64,000 nt of DNA from Gossypium raimondii (Eukaryota; Streptophyta; Magnoliopsida; Malvales; Malvaceae): contig NC_068571.1 of the NCBI RefSeq assembly GCF_025698545.1, forward strand, positions 41,511,733-41,575,732. The letters are read 5' to 3'. This document shows, in pieces, positions 37,517 to 49,394 of the stretch. The position numbers and the translations under genes were made by a program. Position 1 is the stretch's first letter. Every line of letters starts with the position of its first letter. The notes under the pieces were generated by a model. The model had not been told where the DNA came from and did not search any database. It was given only the letters and a program-made list of their open reading frames with translations.

Positions 37517-37824
37517 CTTTCAACAGATGCTTCAGTTCGCTACCAATTTCTTCAACCCTCTTAACACTGATTTCCTCAAACATTGAAATGGATGATGAAA
37601 GCCATACATACTTCATAATAAAGAGGCTTCTTCAAGGTTTCAGTTAATTAATTAGTTACGCTCCTTAACGACTTTCGGCGGGAAATCTTTTCCTACGTAA
37701 CTGGGTTCTGTTCTTTAAGAAACCCCATCCAAGCTGGACTTTTAATTCCTTTTCTTTTTTGAAATTATAAAGTATATAATATTTAGTGGTTACTTTAAAT
37801 TTCTATTCTTCGCATATTTAAAAT

Positions 37825-37836
37825 TTAGTCTTTTTA
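37825..37836. repeat. Target-site duplication, 5' side of LINE A
   Basis: TTAGTCTTTTTA matches 50594-50605 (TTAGTCTCTTTA) at 11 of 12 positions and brackets the LINE. Confidence 0.7.
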
Positions 37837-37934
37837 GGAATAATGAGTTAAGGTCAAGAGTGCTCTCTCTTAGAATCCTAGAGAAACAGTACTTGCTGTG
37901 GTTGGGTTGGAGTAGAGCGGTGACTTTCTCCGAT

Positions 37935-38925
37935 ATGGCAAGGGACGAAATCTCCCTCTTAGCAGAAGAACTGATATAGTTGATAGTTAGAGTTCTTTGG
38001 TTGTGTCGAATGGTAATTTGTCGTTGTTATGCTCCGTGTGGACAAGAAAATTGTATAACCCGGACAGTCTTCGTGCACAATTGAAGAGTATATGGAAAAC
38101 TAGGAGAAAATTTGAGATCCAAATGGTCGGACAAAACTTGTTTCAGATCTCGTTTGAAGATAAGAATGACTTGGAGATGATCATGGAGGGGAGACCGTAG
38201 TTAGTTAGAAAACAATGATTATCTTTGATAGATTGAAGGAGGCTACAGAAAGGAGAAATATTAAATTGGTTTTCTCCCGGTTTTCGCTTAAAATTGGCCT
38301 TTGCCCGTCAAAGTGTGAGAAGAAAGATTTGATGCATGCAATAGGTTCTACTTTTGGAGGAATGAGATCGAAGATAAAAAATGATGTTTGCAGGTTGAAA
38401 GTTCAGTTGGATGTCCAAAAACCGTTACAGAGGGGAATTTTCATTACAACGGGCAATCAAGAGAAAGTATGGCTTCCCTTTAAGTATGAAAACCTATCGA
38501 ATTTTTGCTTTGGTTGTGGTTGTATGGGTCATGTTGTGAAAGACTATAATGCGATCTCGAATTTGGGGGAAGAGAAGCTGGAAGACGATCTCCCTTACTC
38601 ACTGGCATTAAAAGCTGAATCTAATTTAATAGGTAAAGAAAGTCTACAATTTGGTTTCTCAGTTAAAAAATCTATGAAACAATGTTTATATATCGGGAGA
38701 ATAAGGGGGTGGAAACGTCGGGGGTCAAATTTCAAAAAGATACCATTCCTAGTAAGATGCCGACAACGATTCATCATAGGGAGGAGAACCTGCAAAAGGT
38801 GGAATTTTTTACATAACGGCAACCTGCGGATTTGCACCATAATTCTAAGGAAATTAGGGCATCTAACCAATGCTGTTCTACAAAAATTGAATCTACAAAA
38901 GTTATTTTTCATGTCTCAAATCTAG
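37935..38925 (+). pseudogene. LINE ORF1 remnant (DUF4283 and CCHC zinc knuckle)
   Basis: Starts MARDEISLLAEELI and hits a TAG at once. It continues in other frames as SLLCSVWTRKLYNPDSLRAQ (DUF4283 region), FEDKNDLEMIMEGRPW, then LCPSKCEKKDLMHAIGSTFG and KVWLPFKYENLSNF. The zinc knuckle CFGCGCMGHVVKDY near 38504-38545 has Tyr in place of the last Cys; copy B shows the same change. ORF1 proteins bind LINE RNA. Several stops and frameshifts make it non-functional. Confidence 0.85.
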
Positions 38926-39263
38926 GGATTGAGCAGTCTCGGGGGAAAGCTAAGAATATGAACGGGATGGATGAAAAGTGACAGAAAAGACCGAAAAGCC
39001 CAAAAGAAATGAGTTGGAAGAGATTAGAAAGGACTATGCAGATTAATGATATCCAAATGGAAAGTATGACAGGTAAGAGGAAAGGTGTTTTAGCTTTAAA
39101 GGATGTAATTGAGAATTCTTCTCTTAGTGAGGATAATTATAAAAAGGGGAGATTTGATGGAGATGGTCTTGATCATCAGTCTCTGAATATCCCTCAGGAA
39201 CAAATGGTTGTTTTTTTCTCAAATAGGATCGACAGCTGCCCATAGGCAAATCGACCAAACACA

Positions 39264-41969
39264 ATGAAAACCATAAGTTGGAATGTCTATGGATTGGGGA
39301 GTCCTTGGGTAATAAGAAGGCTTCAGTTCATGCTGAATCAACATAATCCTCAAATGGTCTTCTTTATGGAGACGAAAGTTGATAGCAGAAGGATGGATAG
39401 GGTTAGAATAGCGAATTCACTAATGGGTTTGATGTTGAGGCAGAAGGTCCGCGGGGTGGGTTTTCACTGGCATGGAAAGAAGATGTTCTTGTTACAATCA
39501 TTAGTTATTCTAAAAATCATATTGATGCCGTGATTAAGGAAAATCAAGTAGAGAGGGAATGGTGCTTCATGAGGTTTTATGGAGCACCTTTTGCTACTGA
39601 AAGGTGTAGTACTTGGAGTTTACTTCGAAAATTGGGAAAGACTTAGAGCCATCCTTGTCTTGTTTGTGGGGATTTTAATGAAATTTTGTACTCTTTTGAG
39701 AATAAATGAGGGGTGCCAAGAGATGAGAAAAGAATGAAGGCTTACAGTTCTTAACGAGTGCCGACTCTTGGATGTAGGATTCTTTAGGTCGTGGTTCACA
39801 TTGGAAAGAGGAAACTTACCAGAAACAAACATAATGGAAAGGCTTGACAGAGGGGTTGCAAACATAGAATAGTTTTCGGTTTTCCCACATGCTCGTATTC
39901 AAACTTGCCTTACTCACATTTGGATCATAGTCCTTTGTTCATTCATACATAGCAGGGGTATAGGGAGATAAGGAAGGCTCCATTTAGGCTCGAGGCATGG
40001 TGGCTTCTTGAAGAAACATTTGAAAGGACAGTTAAGGATATTTGGGGATCATCTTTGGGGACGATATTGCATAAACTAGAAAGCTTAAGATAGGGATAGA
40101 CTCAATGGGTGATTACGATTTGAGAAGGGAGGGTGGGGATCAAAAAATATTTAAGTAGAAAATTAGAGAGTTTGTTAGACGAGGATAGGAATTATGAGAA
40201 TTTGGCTGAAATCATTTACATGAAGCTACATCTCAATTTGGAAATCAAGAAAAATGAGGCATATTGGGAGCAAGGAGCACGCCCTAATTGGCTAAAATTG
40301 AGGGATAGAAACACGATGCTTTTCCATAATTGTGTTACTCAACCAATAGATCTAATACTATAAGAAGCTTACGGAATAAGGATGGGGAAGAAGTCAGTGA
40401 TGTGGAAGAGATGGAGAAGATAACTAAAAGCTTTTTTCAAGAGTTGTTTACAACCGAAGGGGTGAGCAATATGGAATCGATCTTGCTAGGAATTAAGCAT
40501 TGAATTTCTAAAGAAGCACATTTACAGCTTAAAATAAAGTACATTGCTGAAGAGATTTGGGTAGCATTGAAAAGAATAAGTCCTATAGAGGTTTTCGGTG
40601 ATAGAGGCTTTCCAACGATTTTCTTTCAAAAGTGTTGGAACATCGTATGTACAAAGGTAACTTCTTTCTGTTTGGAAATCTTAAATGAAGGTAGGGATTT
40701 GGAACTCTTAAATGTCACTAATATTGTGTTGATACCCAAAACCTCACACCCTACAAAAATGAAAAATTTTAGACCCATAAGTCTATGTAATGTTCTTTAT
40801 AAGGTCATAGCTAAGATGGTTAGATTTTAGCATGTTTTGGATGCATGTATTGATGTGCAGGACGTTTCATCACAATTAATGTACTCGTGGCTTATGAAAT
40901 TATACATACATTGAAGAAAAAAATAATCGGACTAAAAGGGCACATGGCACTCAAGCTTGATATGAGCAAGGCTTATGATAGGGTGGAGTGGGATTTCTTA
41001 AGGCTTATGATGGAACAAATGGGTTTTGCGCAATCTTGGGTGAATTTCATTATGAAATGTCTTACTTTAGTTTCCTATTCTATCATCTTAAATGGATGCA
41101 AAGGAGAACGTTTTAAACCAACCAAAGGTCTTCGCCAGTGGGATTCGCTCAACCCTTTTCTATTTTTGATTTGCAGTGAAGGACTTTCATCTCTTATGCA
41201 TTCGTCAATGAGGAGGGGGAGATCAAAGGGCCAAACCAAGTAGGAGAGGCCCTCAGATTTCTCATCTCCTCTTTGCGGATGATTGCATTTTATTTGGTAA
41301 GGTAACGACCTTGGGAGCTCAAAAGATAAAAGAAATTCTGAATACGTATGAGTTGTGTTCTGGCCAGGGTGTGAACTTTGAAAAATCCACAGTATTTTTT
41401 AGCACTAATACTCTGGAAGTTGATAGACATTTTGTTACGAGATTATTGGGAGTGAGGAGCTCGATCAATGTTGATAAATATCTTGGTCTTCCTAATTTGG
41501 TAGGTAAGAAAAAGAATGCACCTTTTCAAAGTTTAAAGGATTGAATTCGGATGAAAATTGATGGGTGAAACTTGCGGTTCTTGTCACAATTGGGTAAAGA
41601 AGTCTTTATTAAATCGATTTTGCAAGCAATCCCTACTTATTCCATGATGTGCTTTCTTCTACCAAAAACTTTATGTGGAGAGATAGAAGCTATAATTGCT
41701 AGGTACTAGTGGTAGAAAGGGCATAGGCGAAAAGGAATTCATTGGTGTAGCTGGAATAAGATGTGCGAATTAAAACTGGATGGTGGTTTAGGTTTTAGGA
41801 ATTTGGTGAAATTTAATATGGCCTTACTTGCTAAGTAAGGATGGCGTCTTATTGATCAGTCTGATTCATTATTATTGTGGGTCTTAAAAGCCAAATACTA
41901 TCCCTCCACAAGCTTTTTACAAGCAGAGCTAGGGTGCGCACCATTGTATATTTGGAAATATATTTGGGC
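39264..41969 (+). pseudogene. LINE ORF2 remnant: endonuclease and reverse transcriptase
   Basis: Starts at ATG 39264 with KTISWNVYGLGSPWVIRRLQ, the apurinic-type endonuclease opening; METK near 39366 contains the conserved acidic residue. Reverse transcriptase motifs follow in order: NFRPISLCNVLYKVIAK near 40763-40815, ALKLDMSKAYDRVEWDFL near 40945-41000, and LFADDCILFG near 41269-41299. Many stops and frame changes. The solo LTR at 41970 splits the frame between IWKYIW and the rest; the sequence resumes in frame at 44801 as WVAKGLLKNGLGWRVG. Confidence 0.87.
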
Positions 41970-42209
41970 TGTAACACCCCTAACCCGAATCCATCGTCAA
42001 AACAAGGTTAGGGAGAATTACCAGAATTTACAGGTCAAATAACAAACATTTCATATTATCTATCATTCATATCATAACTTAATCCAAATTCATCATATTG
42101 TCCCTTATGTGATCCCTCAAAGCTCAAAATACATGTTAGAAATAAGTCGAGACTAAATCGAGTACTTAAAATTTTTTTCAAAAAACATTAAAATTTTTCA
42201 AAGGTGCAG

Positions 42210-42540
42210 GAGTCACACGCCCGTGTGGCCAGGCCGTGTGGGCATTCAAATTAGAGACACATCGTTATGTCCCAGCCCGTGTCCAAACTTGGGAGCTCTC
42301 TGACTTGGGTCACACGGTCAAGCCATACGCCCGTGTGCTAGGCTGTGTGAGCATACTGACTTGCATTAATAAGGTACAAGGGTCATATGGCTAAGCCATA
42401 CACCCATGTGCTAAGCCGTGTGAACAAATTTTAAGTATACTGACTTGTGCAAAATTTAAAATACAGGAGACACACGGCCGTGCTACCTGGCCGTGTGTCA
42501 CACACAACTGAGACACACGTCCGTGTCTCTGCCCGTGTAG
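42210..42540. repeat. Dispersed palindromic CCGTGTG/CACACGG phrases
   Basis: Short palindromic phrases such as CACACGGCCGTG and CACGCCCGTGTGG recur about ten times within the solo LTR. Confidence 0.7.
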
Positions 42541-43364
42541 ATGAAAATAAGTCATTTTCAAGCCACATTTCTCACCTAAATTTGGTACCAACTTAAACAC
42601 AAAAATTTATACATTCACAAGACACAACAAAAACCTTTAAATCAAGCCAAAACCAAGTTTTATACATGATATATCACGATATATATCCAAGTATTCATAC
42701 TTACCAAACATGTCAAAGCCATACATACATCAAAATATATCAAAAACAAGCCTTTCAAATGGCTAATCACAACAAGACATTTACATGCCAATATTTGGCC
42801 AAATTAACCTATACATGTCATTATAACCAAAATTGATTTACTACATATACTGAGATGGGCCGGTGGATAGTGTGATGTAGCTCCGACCAGCTTCCAACCT
42901 TAACGAGCTTCTGAGTTACTATAAAATAGAGAAAATAAAACAGAGTAAGGATTTAATGCTTAGTAAGTTCGTATAACATGGAATTTAACTTACCATTTAA
43001 TCACATTTAAGGTAAGCATTCTAGGCATATTCAAATCAAATTGGCCAAAAGCCCTAACACATATCCTCATCAACCATGTTAGTCATGTATTTTATATGAA
43101 TATTGAGAAACATGTATGAGCTCATCAATAATCAAATTTCCATATACATATACTTCCCACATCATGTGTTCATATAGCATGTACAAATCATATCCATGTA
43201 TATCAAGTATATACCCGTAATAATTCATCTCGAATTCATATTATCTCATGTCAGAACTTTGCCCATTGAATCATTCAAAATATCGACGGATACCCGGGTA
43301 GTACACATGAAGTGTACAAATCTATAATCTGTCAATTCATATACAGGTATGCCCATACGAGTAT

Positions 43365-43588
43365 GTAATCAGGAAGCTCTTTTGAACCATGTAACGGGAA
43401 GCTCATGTGAGCCATATAATGGGAAGCTCTTGCAAGCCAATTATTGGGAAGCTCATACGAGCCATAAACGGGAATCTCAAGAAAGCCATTAATTGGGAAG
43501 GTCATGAGAGCCTAATATCGGGAAGCTCATGAGAGCCATATAACAGGATGCTCATAAGAGCTAAATAACGGGACGCTCTTGCAAGTTG
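43365..43588. repeat. Tandem array, about 9 units of 25 bp
   Basis: Diverged units of the type (TAA)CGGGAAGCTCATGAGAGCCA repeat head to tail inside the solo LTR. Each unit contains a small palindrome (GCTC..GAGC). Confidence 0.85.
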
Positions 43589-44800
43589 TGGTGTGTCCGC
43601 AACACATGCAGGACCACAACCAATTCGGGAACCCTTAATGACATGTCATTTGTATCTATCGAATTTTCAAGGTTCAAACGGGACTTAGTACTTGTTGAAT
43701 ATGTGATCAATACTTATACATGGCAATTACACATTTCACATACATATCATTCAATTTACACATAAATATATAATTTAGTTACACGTACTTACCTCGATAA
43801 GTGTTCGTGGGTTTGTAATCTACTAATCTGATACTTTTTTTTCCTTGATCTAACTCTGTATTGTGTCTATCTAGATCTATACGAATAGATTTACATTCAA
43901 TTCAGTCCAATACACATCTTTGGAAAATTACTCTTTTGCCCCTATACTTTTAATTAATTATAATTTCATCCCTAGACTCAAAAAATAAAATTCATACTAT
44001 TTAATCCTTATTCCAAGCCTAGCCGATTTTCATGTATCACAATATCAGCCCATGTATTTCATAAAATTCAAAATTTTTCTATGAATTTTTCGTCTTTACA
44101 ATTTAGTCCCTAAATCATAATTTCATCAAAATTCTCTTTACAAAAGTTGTCTATCTATCAACAACCTTTCATTTTCTACCATAAAACTTCATAATTCAAC
44201 TATATTCATCCATGGAAAAACCCTAATACTTTGATATTTTTACAAATTAATCCCCTAGATAGCTAGATTAAGCTATTACGATCTCGAAACATAAAAATCA
44301 TTAAAACGGGACAAGATTACTCACCTAATTAACCAAAATAAGCTTGTCTATCTTCAAATTTCATAACTAGGGTTTCTATGTATTTTGATTTAGGAAAGAT
44401 GATGAAAATGACTTAATTAAATTATTTATTTTTATTATCGTCATTATTTTACCATCTTTCCAAATTAACCCTTTACTTTTCTTAAATTTCGAATGATGAA
44501 TAATCATCATTATCTACCAAATCCTTTAAATGGTCTGTTTTCCATATAAGTACCTCAAATTTTGAATTCCATAGCCATTTGATCCCTTTAGCTACTAGAA
44601 TTCAACTTTTGCACTTTGCGCAATTTGGTCCTTTTTTATCAAATTAAACATGTAATCGGTAAAATTTCTTAACAAAATTTTTATATGAAATTTTTATCAT
44701 AATGTAGACCATAAAATAATTTTAAAATAAATTTTCTTTTGGCCTCAGATTTGTGGTATCAAAACCACTATTTCGATTTTATTGAAAACGGGTTGTTACA

Positions 44801-44950
44801 TGGGTGGCAAAAGGTCTACTTAAAAATGGTCTGGGTTGGAGGGTTGGCACGGGGGAAAGCATATCAATCAACGAGGATGTGTGGCTACTCGTGGCAGCAA
44901 ATTACAGATTACATAATCGAATTAATAATGCAAACTTATCTACTGTTGCA
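44801..44950 (+). pseudogene. LINE ORF2 middle piece between two insertions
   Basis: Reads WVAKGLLKNGLGWRVG and SISINEDVWLLVAANYR, the usual segment after the RT in plant LINEs. It ends with the MULE target TACTGTTGCA at 44941-44950. Confidence 0.82.
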
Positions 44951-45110
44951 GGGTTTTTTACTAAAATAGGGTAAAAAAAATTGTACTAAAATAGGATGTC
45001 AAAAAAATATTTACCAAAATGGGTTACTTTTTTCATTGGTGCCTATCTCAGAGGCTACAATGAATAAAAAACTATTAAATTCTTTTTTTGAATAAATATT
45101 ATTTTTTTAT
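44951..45110 (+). repeat. Left terminal inverted repeat of the MULE
   Basis: Pairs with the reverse complement of about 49225-49384 with scattered differences. Conserved phrases include ACTAAAATAGGGTAAAAA, ATAGGATGTCA and AATGGGTTACTTTTT. Confidence 0.85.
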
Positions 45111-45169
45111 TTTTTTAAAAATTTAAATAAAAATACGGGTCAAAATATGGTCAACGGGTCGGGTCAGGT

Positions 45170-45260
45170 CGGGTGGCGCCTATCAGGTAGGCGCCAATGA
45201 ATGTGCCTCATAGAGAGGCGCCAATGAATGTGCCTCATAAGGAGGCGCCAATGGTGGCCT
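45170..45260. repeat. Left subterminal GGCGCC array of the MULE
   Basis: Repeated units of the type AGGCGCCAATGAATGTGCCTCATA, with inverted GGCGCC(T)AT..AGGCGCC pairs, occur five times in 90 bases. Confidence 0.8.
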
Positions 45261-46114
45261 TCTGCCCACCGCTGCACGGCTGCAAGAGCAGCATGGTATT
45301 GTCCCTTCATCTATGTTTTTTTTGGCCTATAAGTAAATGGTCCCCAACATGCAATGGACGGTAGAGAAAAAAAAAAGAGAGAAAGGAGAAGAAGAGAAGA
45401 AGAAGAAGAAAGAAAAAAAATGTAATGTATTATTTTAGTAAATAATTTTGTTTATAATTTAAAGAGTTTATAGTTTGTGAATTTTTAGAAGATATTTTAG
45501 AAGAAGAAGAAGATATTGTGATTTTTTGTTATTAATTATTAATTATAAATTATATATATTTAGTGTTTATAGTTTGGATTAGTATTTTGTATGAATATTC
45601 TAATTTTTGTATGAATATTGTAATTTTGTATGAACATTGTAATTATTTTATAATTAAATTTTTATTTATAGTTTTGGATTAGTATTTTGTATGAATATTG
45701 TAATTTTGTAATTTTGTATGAATATTGTAATTTCGGATATATTGTAATATTGTAATTTTTGTATGAATATTGTAATTATTTTATAATTAATTATTTAGTA
45801 GTTTAGGATTATGTTATAAATTTTGTGTTTGTAATTATTTAAAATTTAATTTATTAGTAATTTAGGATTAAGCTATAAGTGGTTGTGTTTAGTTTAGTAT
45901 TTGGTGAGTTTAACATATAAGTTTATAAAAAATTAAATATCATTTTATTAAAAGTTTAATTATAACTGACTTTTTAATCATATAGTTGTTAACTCATTTA
46001 ATGTAACTTTTATATAATTTAATTTTATTTGATGTTGTATTTATTTAACAATGTTTATTGATTTTTGAAACAAATTAATTGAATTCATTTTTTTTAATTG
46101 CAGATTTGCAGGAA

Positions 46115-47745
46115 ATGGGTTCTCTGATTAATAATAATAATCACATATCAAGTACTATTAATGAGATGGTAATAAAATTTTTATTTGATACTCATGTTAT
46201 TTGCTGAATTAAATTATATTGTATTAACTATTTTGCTAATTTAATAATGTCAGGGTTCGTACCGCATATTGAGGGGTCGTGTTAATAGTGTAGGGTTTCA
46301 GCCAGATGAACGCCTAATACCATACTTAAAGTTAGCCGGGTTCGGATCAGCGGCATTGATCCGGACTTTTGATCTGCAATACGACTTGATTTCCACTTTA
46401 GTCGAGCGATGGCATCCTAAGACCCACACATTTCATTTGTCGTGCGGAGAGTGTACCGTCACTCTAGAGGATGTTGCAGTACAGCTCGAACTTCCCATAG
46501 ACGGGAATGCGGTCACGGGCGTAAGTTCAATCTCTAGGCCGGCTACCCTTTGCAATGAATTACTTGGAAGCTCACCAAGTGAGGGGAAATTTACCAGTTT
46601 GAGATTTTCATGACTAAAGGCCAATTTTGAGCATTTGCCAATTACTGCTAATGAATGAGAGGTGATGCAGGCTGTTCGAGCTTACATTATGCACCTTATA
46701 GGGGGTGTACTCATGTCGGATGCAAACGGTAGTAAGGTCCACTTAATGTACTTATCCCTATTATCCAATTTGCATAACACTCATTCATACAGTTGGGGGT
46801 CCGCAGTTTTAGCCATGATGTATCGCGAACTTTGTCGGACGACAGATCCTTCTGCGGTTGACATAGGCAGATGCCTCATACTACTGCAGTGATGGGCACT
46901 TTACCGGATGCCATTCTTGGTATCCATTAGTCATCAATCATATATATTTCCACTTGTTAATAGATGATGAATTTTTACTCGTTATAATAATTAGTTGACT
47001 TTTTTATATTATATTATTCTAACAATTTGTTTTCGTAGGTGGAGTACTAATCCGGGTATCGGGAAGTCATACACAGTTCCGATATACCGTCTAATGATTG
47101 AGAATCATGCTGGAGAGGGGGTAAGTTTTTCGAATATAAACTTAATTTTATTATTTTATCTCACTCGACCCGCGTTAATATAACAACATTATTAACTATG
47201 TAGTTCATTTGGATGTCGTATTATGTTCCAGAAATTATGGCAGTTATCCCCTCATCTGCCCACGTCCACTCAAACCTATGGTGCATTAGCGCATCCATTA
47301 TCAATTTTAACGTAGTAGAGTGGTATCATGGCAATCGAGTACTTCGGCAGTTCGGTTGCATACAGTATATCCCGACACTGTCAATACAATTGAGGGAGAT
47401 CCATGGGATGAGCAAGAGGGGGAGGTATGGAGATAATTGGGGAGAAGTGCACGAAGAGTGTATTACGATGTGGAACAACCGGTTCGGGAGGGTACCTCAA
47501 ATGGATCGTGCTCTGGATTTGTAGCCCTCATTAGAGTACATACAGTAGTATTGTGAGATAGGGAAACCATTTCTGTTTGGTGGGCGGTCGATGGTAGTCC
47601 CTCCGCATACAACACGAATTACGCAACCCCTTCCAGATCCGCATCATGCACCAGAGCCAGAGCCAGAGCCAGTGCCAGAGACGGAACTACATTCTAGGGA
47701 TAGTTCTTATCATCCAGGATTGGGGGCGACGATCTTCTGTCATAC
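46115..47745 (+). pseudogene. Plant mobile domain (PMD, MAIN/MAIL-like) pseudogene inside the MULE
   Basis: Exons can be placed at 46115-46168, 46254 to about 46912, 47039-47120 and from 47204. All have GT-AG borders. The start is MGSLINNNNHIS. The PMD signature follows: GSYRILRGRVNSVGF, PYLKLAGFGSAALIR, LISTLVERWHPKTHTFHL, GECTVTLEDVAVQLELPIDG, then AYIMHLIGGVLMSD and SWGSAVLAMMYRELCR. After intron 2 it reads RWSTNPGIGKSYTVPIYR, and later WYHGNRVLRQFGC. Premature stops lie at 46611, near 46659, near 46891, at 47522 and near 47548; most fit G-to-A or C-to-T changes of Trp or Gln codons. PMD proteins include the nuclear MAIN and MAIL1; many PMD copies are carried by plant transposons. Confidence 0.87.
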
Positions 47746-47851
47746 GTGTTGAAGTTCATGTGTGAGGCCCAACCAATTTTAATATCTCCCACATCTACGA
47801 CTTCTGGATAAATGCAGCTCGTATCCGCCAATTGCAGCCTTCTGCCGACCT

Positions 47852-48696
47852 TCAACTCTCTCCAACATATAATGTTGGTTTAGACTCGATGACTTTGTAA
47901 TCTACTGATATATTCATGCTATACCGCTTAATAGAAAATATGCATTCTTCCTTACTTTCAAATCTCTGGCCCACGCACAATTCCTCTGGATTAGAATATA
48001 CGCCCATTTGGTTAGCAAGTAGTATTTCAAGGTACTCCAGAAACTCAACTGCCCGTGCCGTATCGGGGTCTATCCGAGACATGTGTGCCCCAAGATTATT
48101 GTGTATCACAATACGACAAATCTGGTTTCCGACTGAAGACGCGTTAATGTTTCCACCTTATTCACGCCTTCGTCGTCAATATCATCCGGGACCTCGTCTA
48201 CGTCGGGATCACTCTCACTATCCACTTCGTAATCAACAGGATCACTATTATAGTATACATCATCACCAACCACATCAGTCTCGGCTGCAGCATTAAGATC
48301 AATATCGATCCCGTGTATAGTTGATCGACTATCAACATATGATACCGGAACCACTATACACGGCACTTGAACTCTATCTTCTTCACCTAATGGAGTGGGA
48401 TCTTCAGTTGCCTCCACATCGGCTAACTCAGCAAATAACTGAATAGGTGTATTTTTGTTACTCTGATTTCCACAATAAAGAGCAACCATTGTCTTCACGT
48501 CTTCATCGTCTACAAGTTCCATTTCGGTAAATTTTATTAGATCTGTTGAAACTGGAAACTTGTAGAAAACTTTTGATATCATTCTCCCACAACGTCTATA
48601 AATTTTTTCACTAATTTTTTCCTTCATATCATCAAACGAGATATTTCTATTAAATTTCATTGCTACTTGTTTGCGACATTCAAATATACGTCCCAT
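47852..48696 (-). pseudogene. mudrA-like transposase, N-terminal part only
   Basis: Starts at ATG 48696 (MGRIFECRKQVAMKF). The acidic stretch has DIDLNAAAETDVVGDD and DYEVDSESDPDVDEVPDD. After a frame change near 48107 it continues IHNNLGAHMSRIDPDTARAV and then the MuDR N-terminal DNA-binding type segment EELCVGQRFESKEECIFSIK and YSMNISVDYKVIES, ending at 47852. The DDE catalytic domain is absent. An intact mudrA encodes the transposase that moves the element; this fragment cannot. Confidence 0.8.
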
Positions 48697-49054
48697 GGTT
48701 GTTGTTAAAATTTCTCTATCGAAATAAACGCATACAAAAACCGATTCTCCATTTTCAATACTAGATCATAAAAAGAATTTCAAATTTCTTAAAACAGTTT
48801 GAAATGTAAAAAATTACATAAAATTTTAATGCAAAATTTTTCATTCGAAGCTAACAAAATTAATAACCTAACAAAATAACTTTCAAATAATAAAATTACT
48901 AGCAAGACTCTACATTTTATTTAAAAAGAAATAAACCAAAATACCTTATCCTTTTTCTTCTTTTCCTTTTTTTTTTCTTCTGTCTTCCTTCTTATTTCTT
49001 TCGTTTCTCTGGTAAAAATTATGATTGTCTTGGGGGTATATATAGGGAAAAATT

Positions 49055-49285
49055 AGACCATTGGCGCCTCTCAACATGGCACCACTAATGGCGCCTCTCA
49101 GATAGGCACCACCATTGGCGCCTCTGAGATAGGCGCCAATACTATGTATTATACATGTCATATACTGACCCGAGAAAATTTTTAATTATATTTTATAAAA
49201 AAATTTAATATAAAATATTCATTGGCGCCTATTTAATAGGCGCCATTAAAAAAATAATAGTTTTTTATTCATTGGCGCCTCTAAG
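49055..49285. repeat. Right subterminal GGCGCC array of the MULE
   Basis: Seven or more TTGGCGCCTCT(C/G)A(G/A)ATAGGCACC-like units, in both orientations, mirror the array at the left end. The outermost lies within the right TIR. Confidence 0.8.
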
Positions 49286-49384
49286 ATAAGCACTAATGCA
49301 AAAAGTAACCCATTTTTGTAAATAATTTTTCTGACATCCTATTTCAGTACAAAAAAATTTTTACCCTATTTTAGTAAAAAACCC
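49225..49384 (-). repeat. Right terminal inverted repeat of the MULE
   Basis: Reverse complement of the left TIR; ends ...TAGTAAAAAACCC before the duplication TACTGTTGCA. Confidence 0.85.
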
Positions 49385-49394
49385 TACTGTTGCA

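Larger units (their letters stand above)
41970..44800 (+). repeat. Solo LTR, TGTAACACCCC family, in LINE A
   Basis: A 2,831-bp block starts TGTAACACCCCTAACCCG and ends GGGTTGTTACA. The flanks are TGGGC (left) and TGGGT (right), a 5-bp duplication with one change. Joining the flanks with TGGGT restores the LINE reading frame W-V-A-K, which supports TGGGT as the original target. It contains palindromic CACACGGCCGTGT-type phrases at 42210-42540 and a tandem array at 43365-43588. No coding region. Confidence 0.87.
44951..49384. mobile_element. Mutator-like element carrying a PMD gene and a mudrA N-terminal remnant
   Basis: The element is flanked by a perfect 10-bp direct repeat, TACTGTTGCA (44941-44950 and 49385-49394), within the 9-11 bp typical of MULEs. 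Its terminal inverted repeats start GGGTTTTTTACTAAAATAGG and stay alignable for about 150 bases. Inside are a plus-strand PMD-type pseudogene (46115-47745) and a minus-strand mudrA-like N-terminal part (48696-47852), facing each other. The transposase catalytic core is missing. GGCGCC-rich arrays lie just inside both ends. Confidence 0.88.

Noticed and set aside
43365..43588. CRISPR-like regular array
   Set aside because: The units are adjacent, diverged and without unique spacers, and the DNA is plant nuclear. It is a simple tandem repeat.
47916..48296. Plus-strand frame opposite the mudrA remnant
   Set aside because: The minus strand carries the recognisable MuDR-type sequence; this frame is its shadow.
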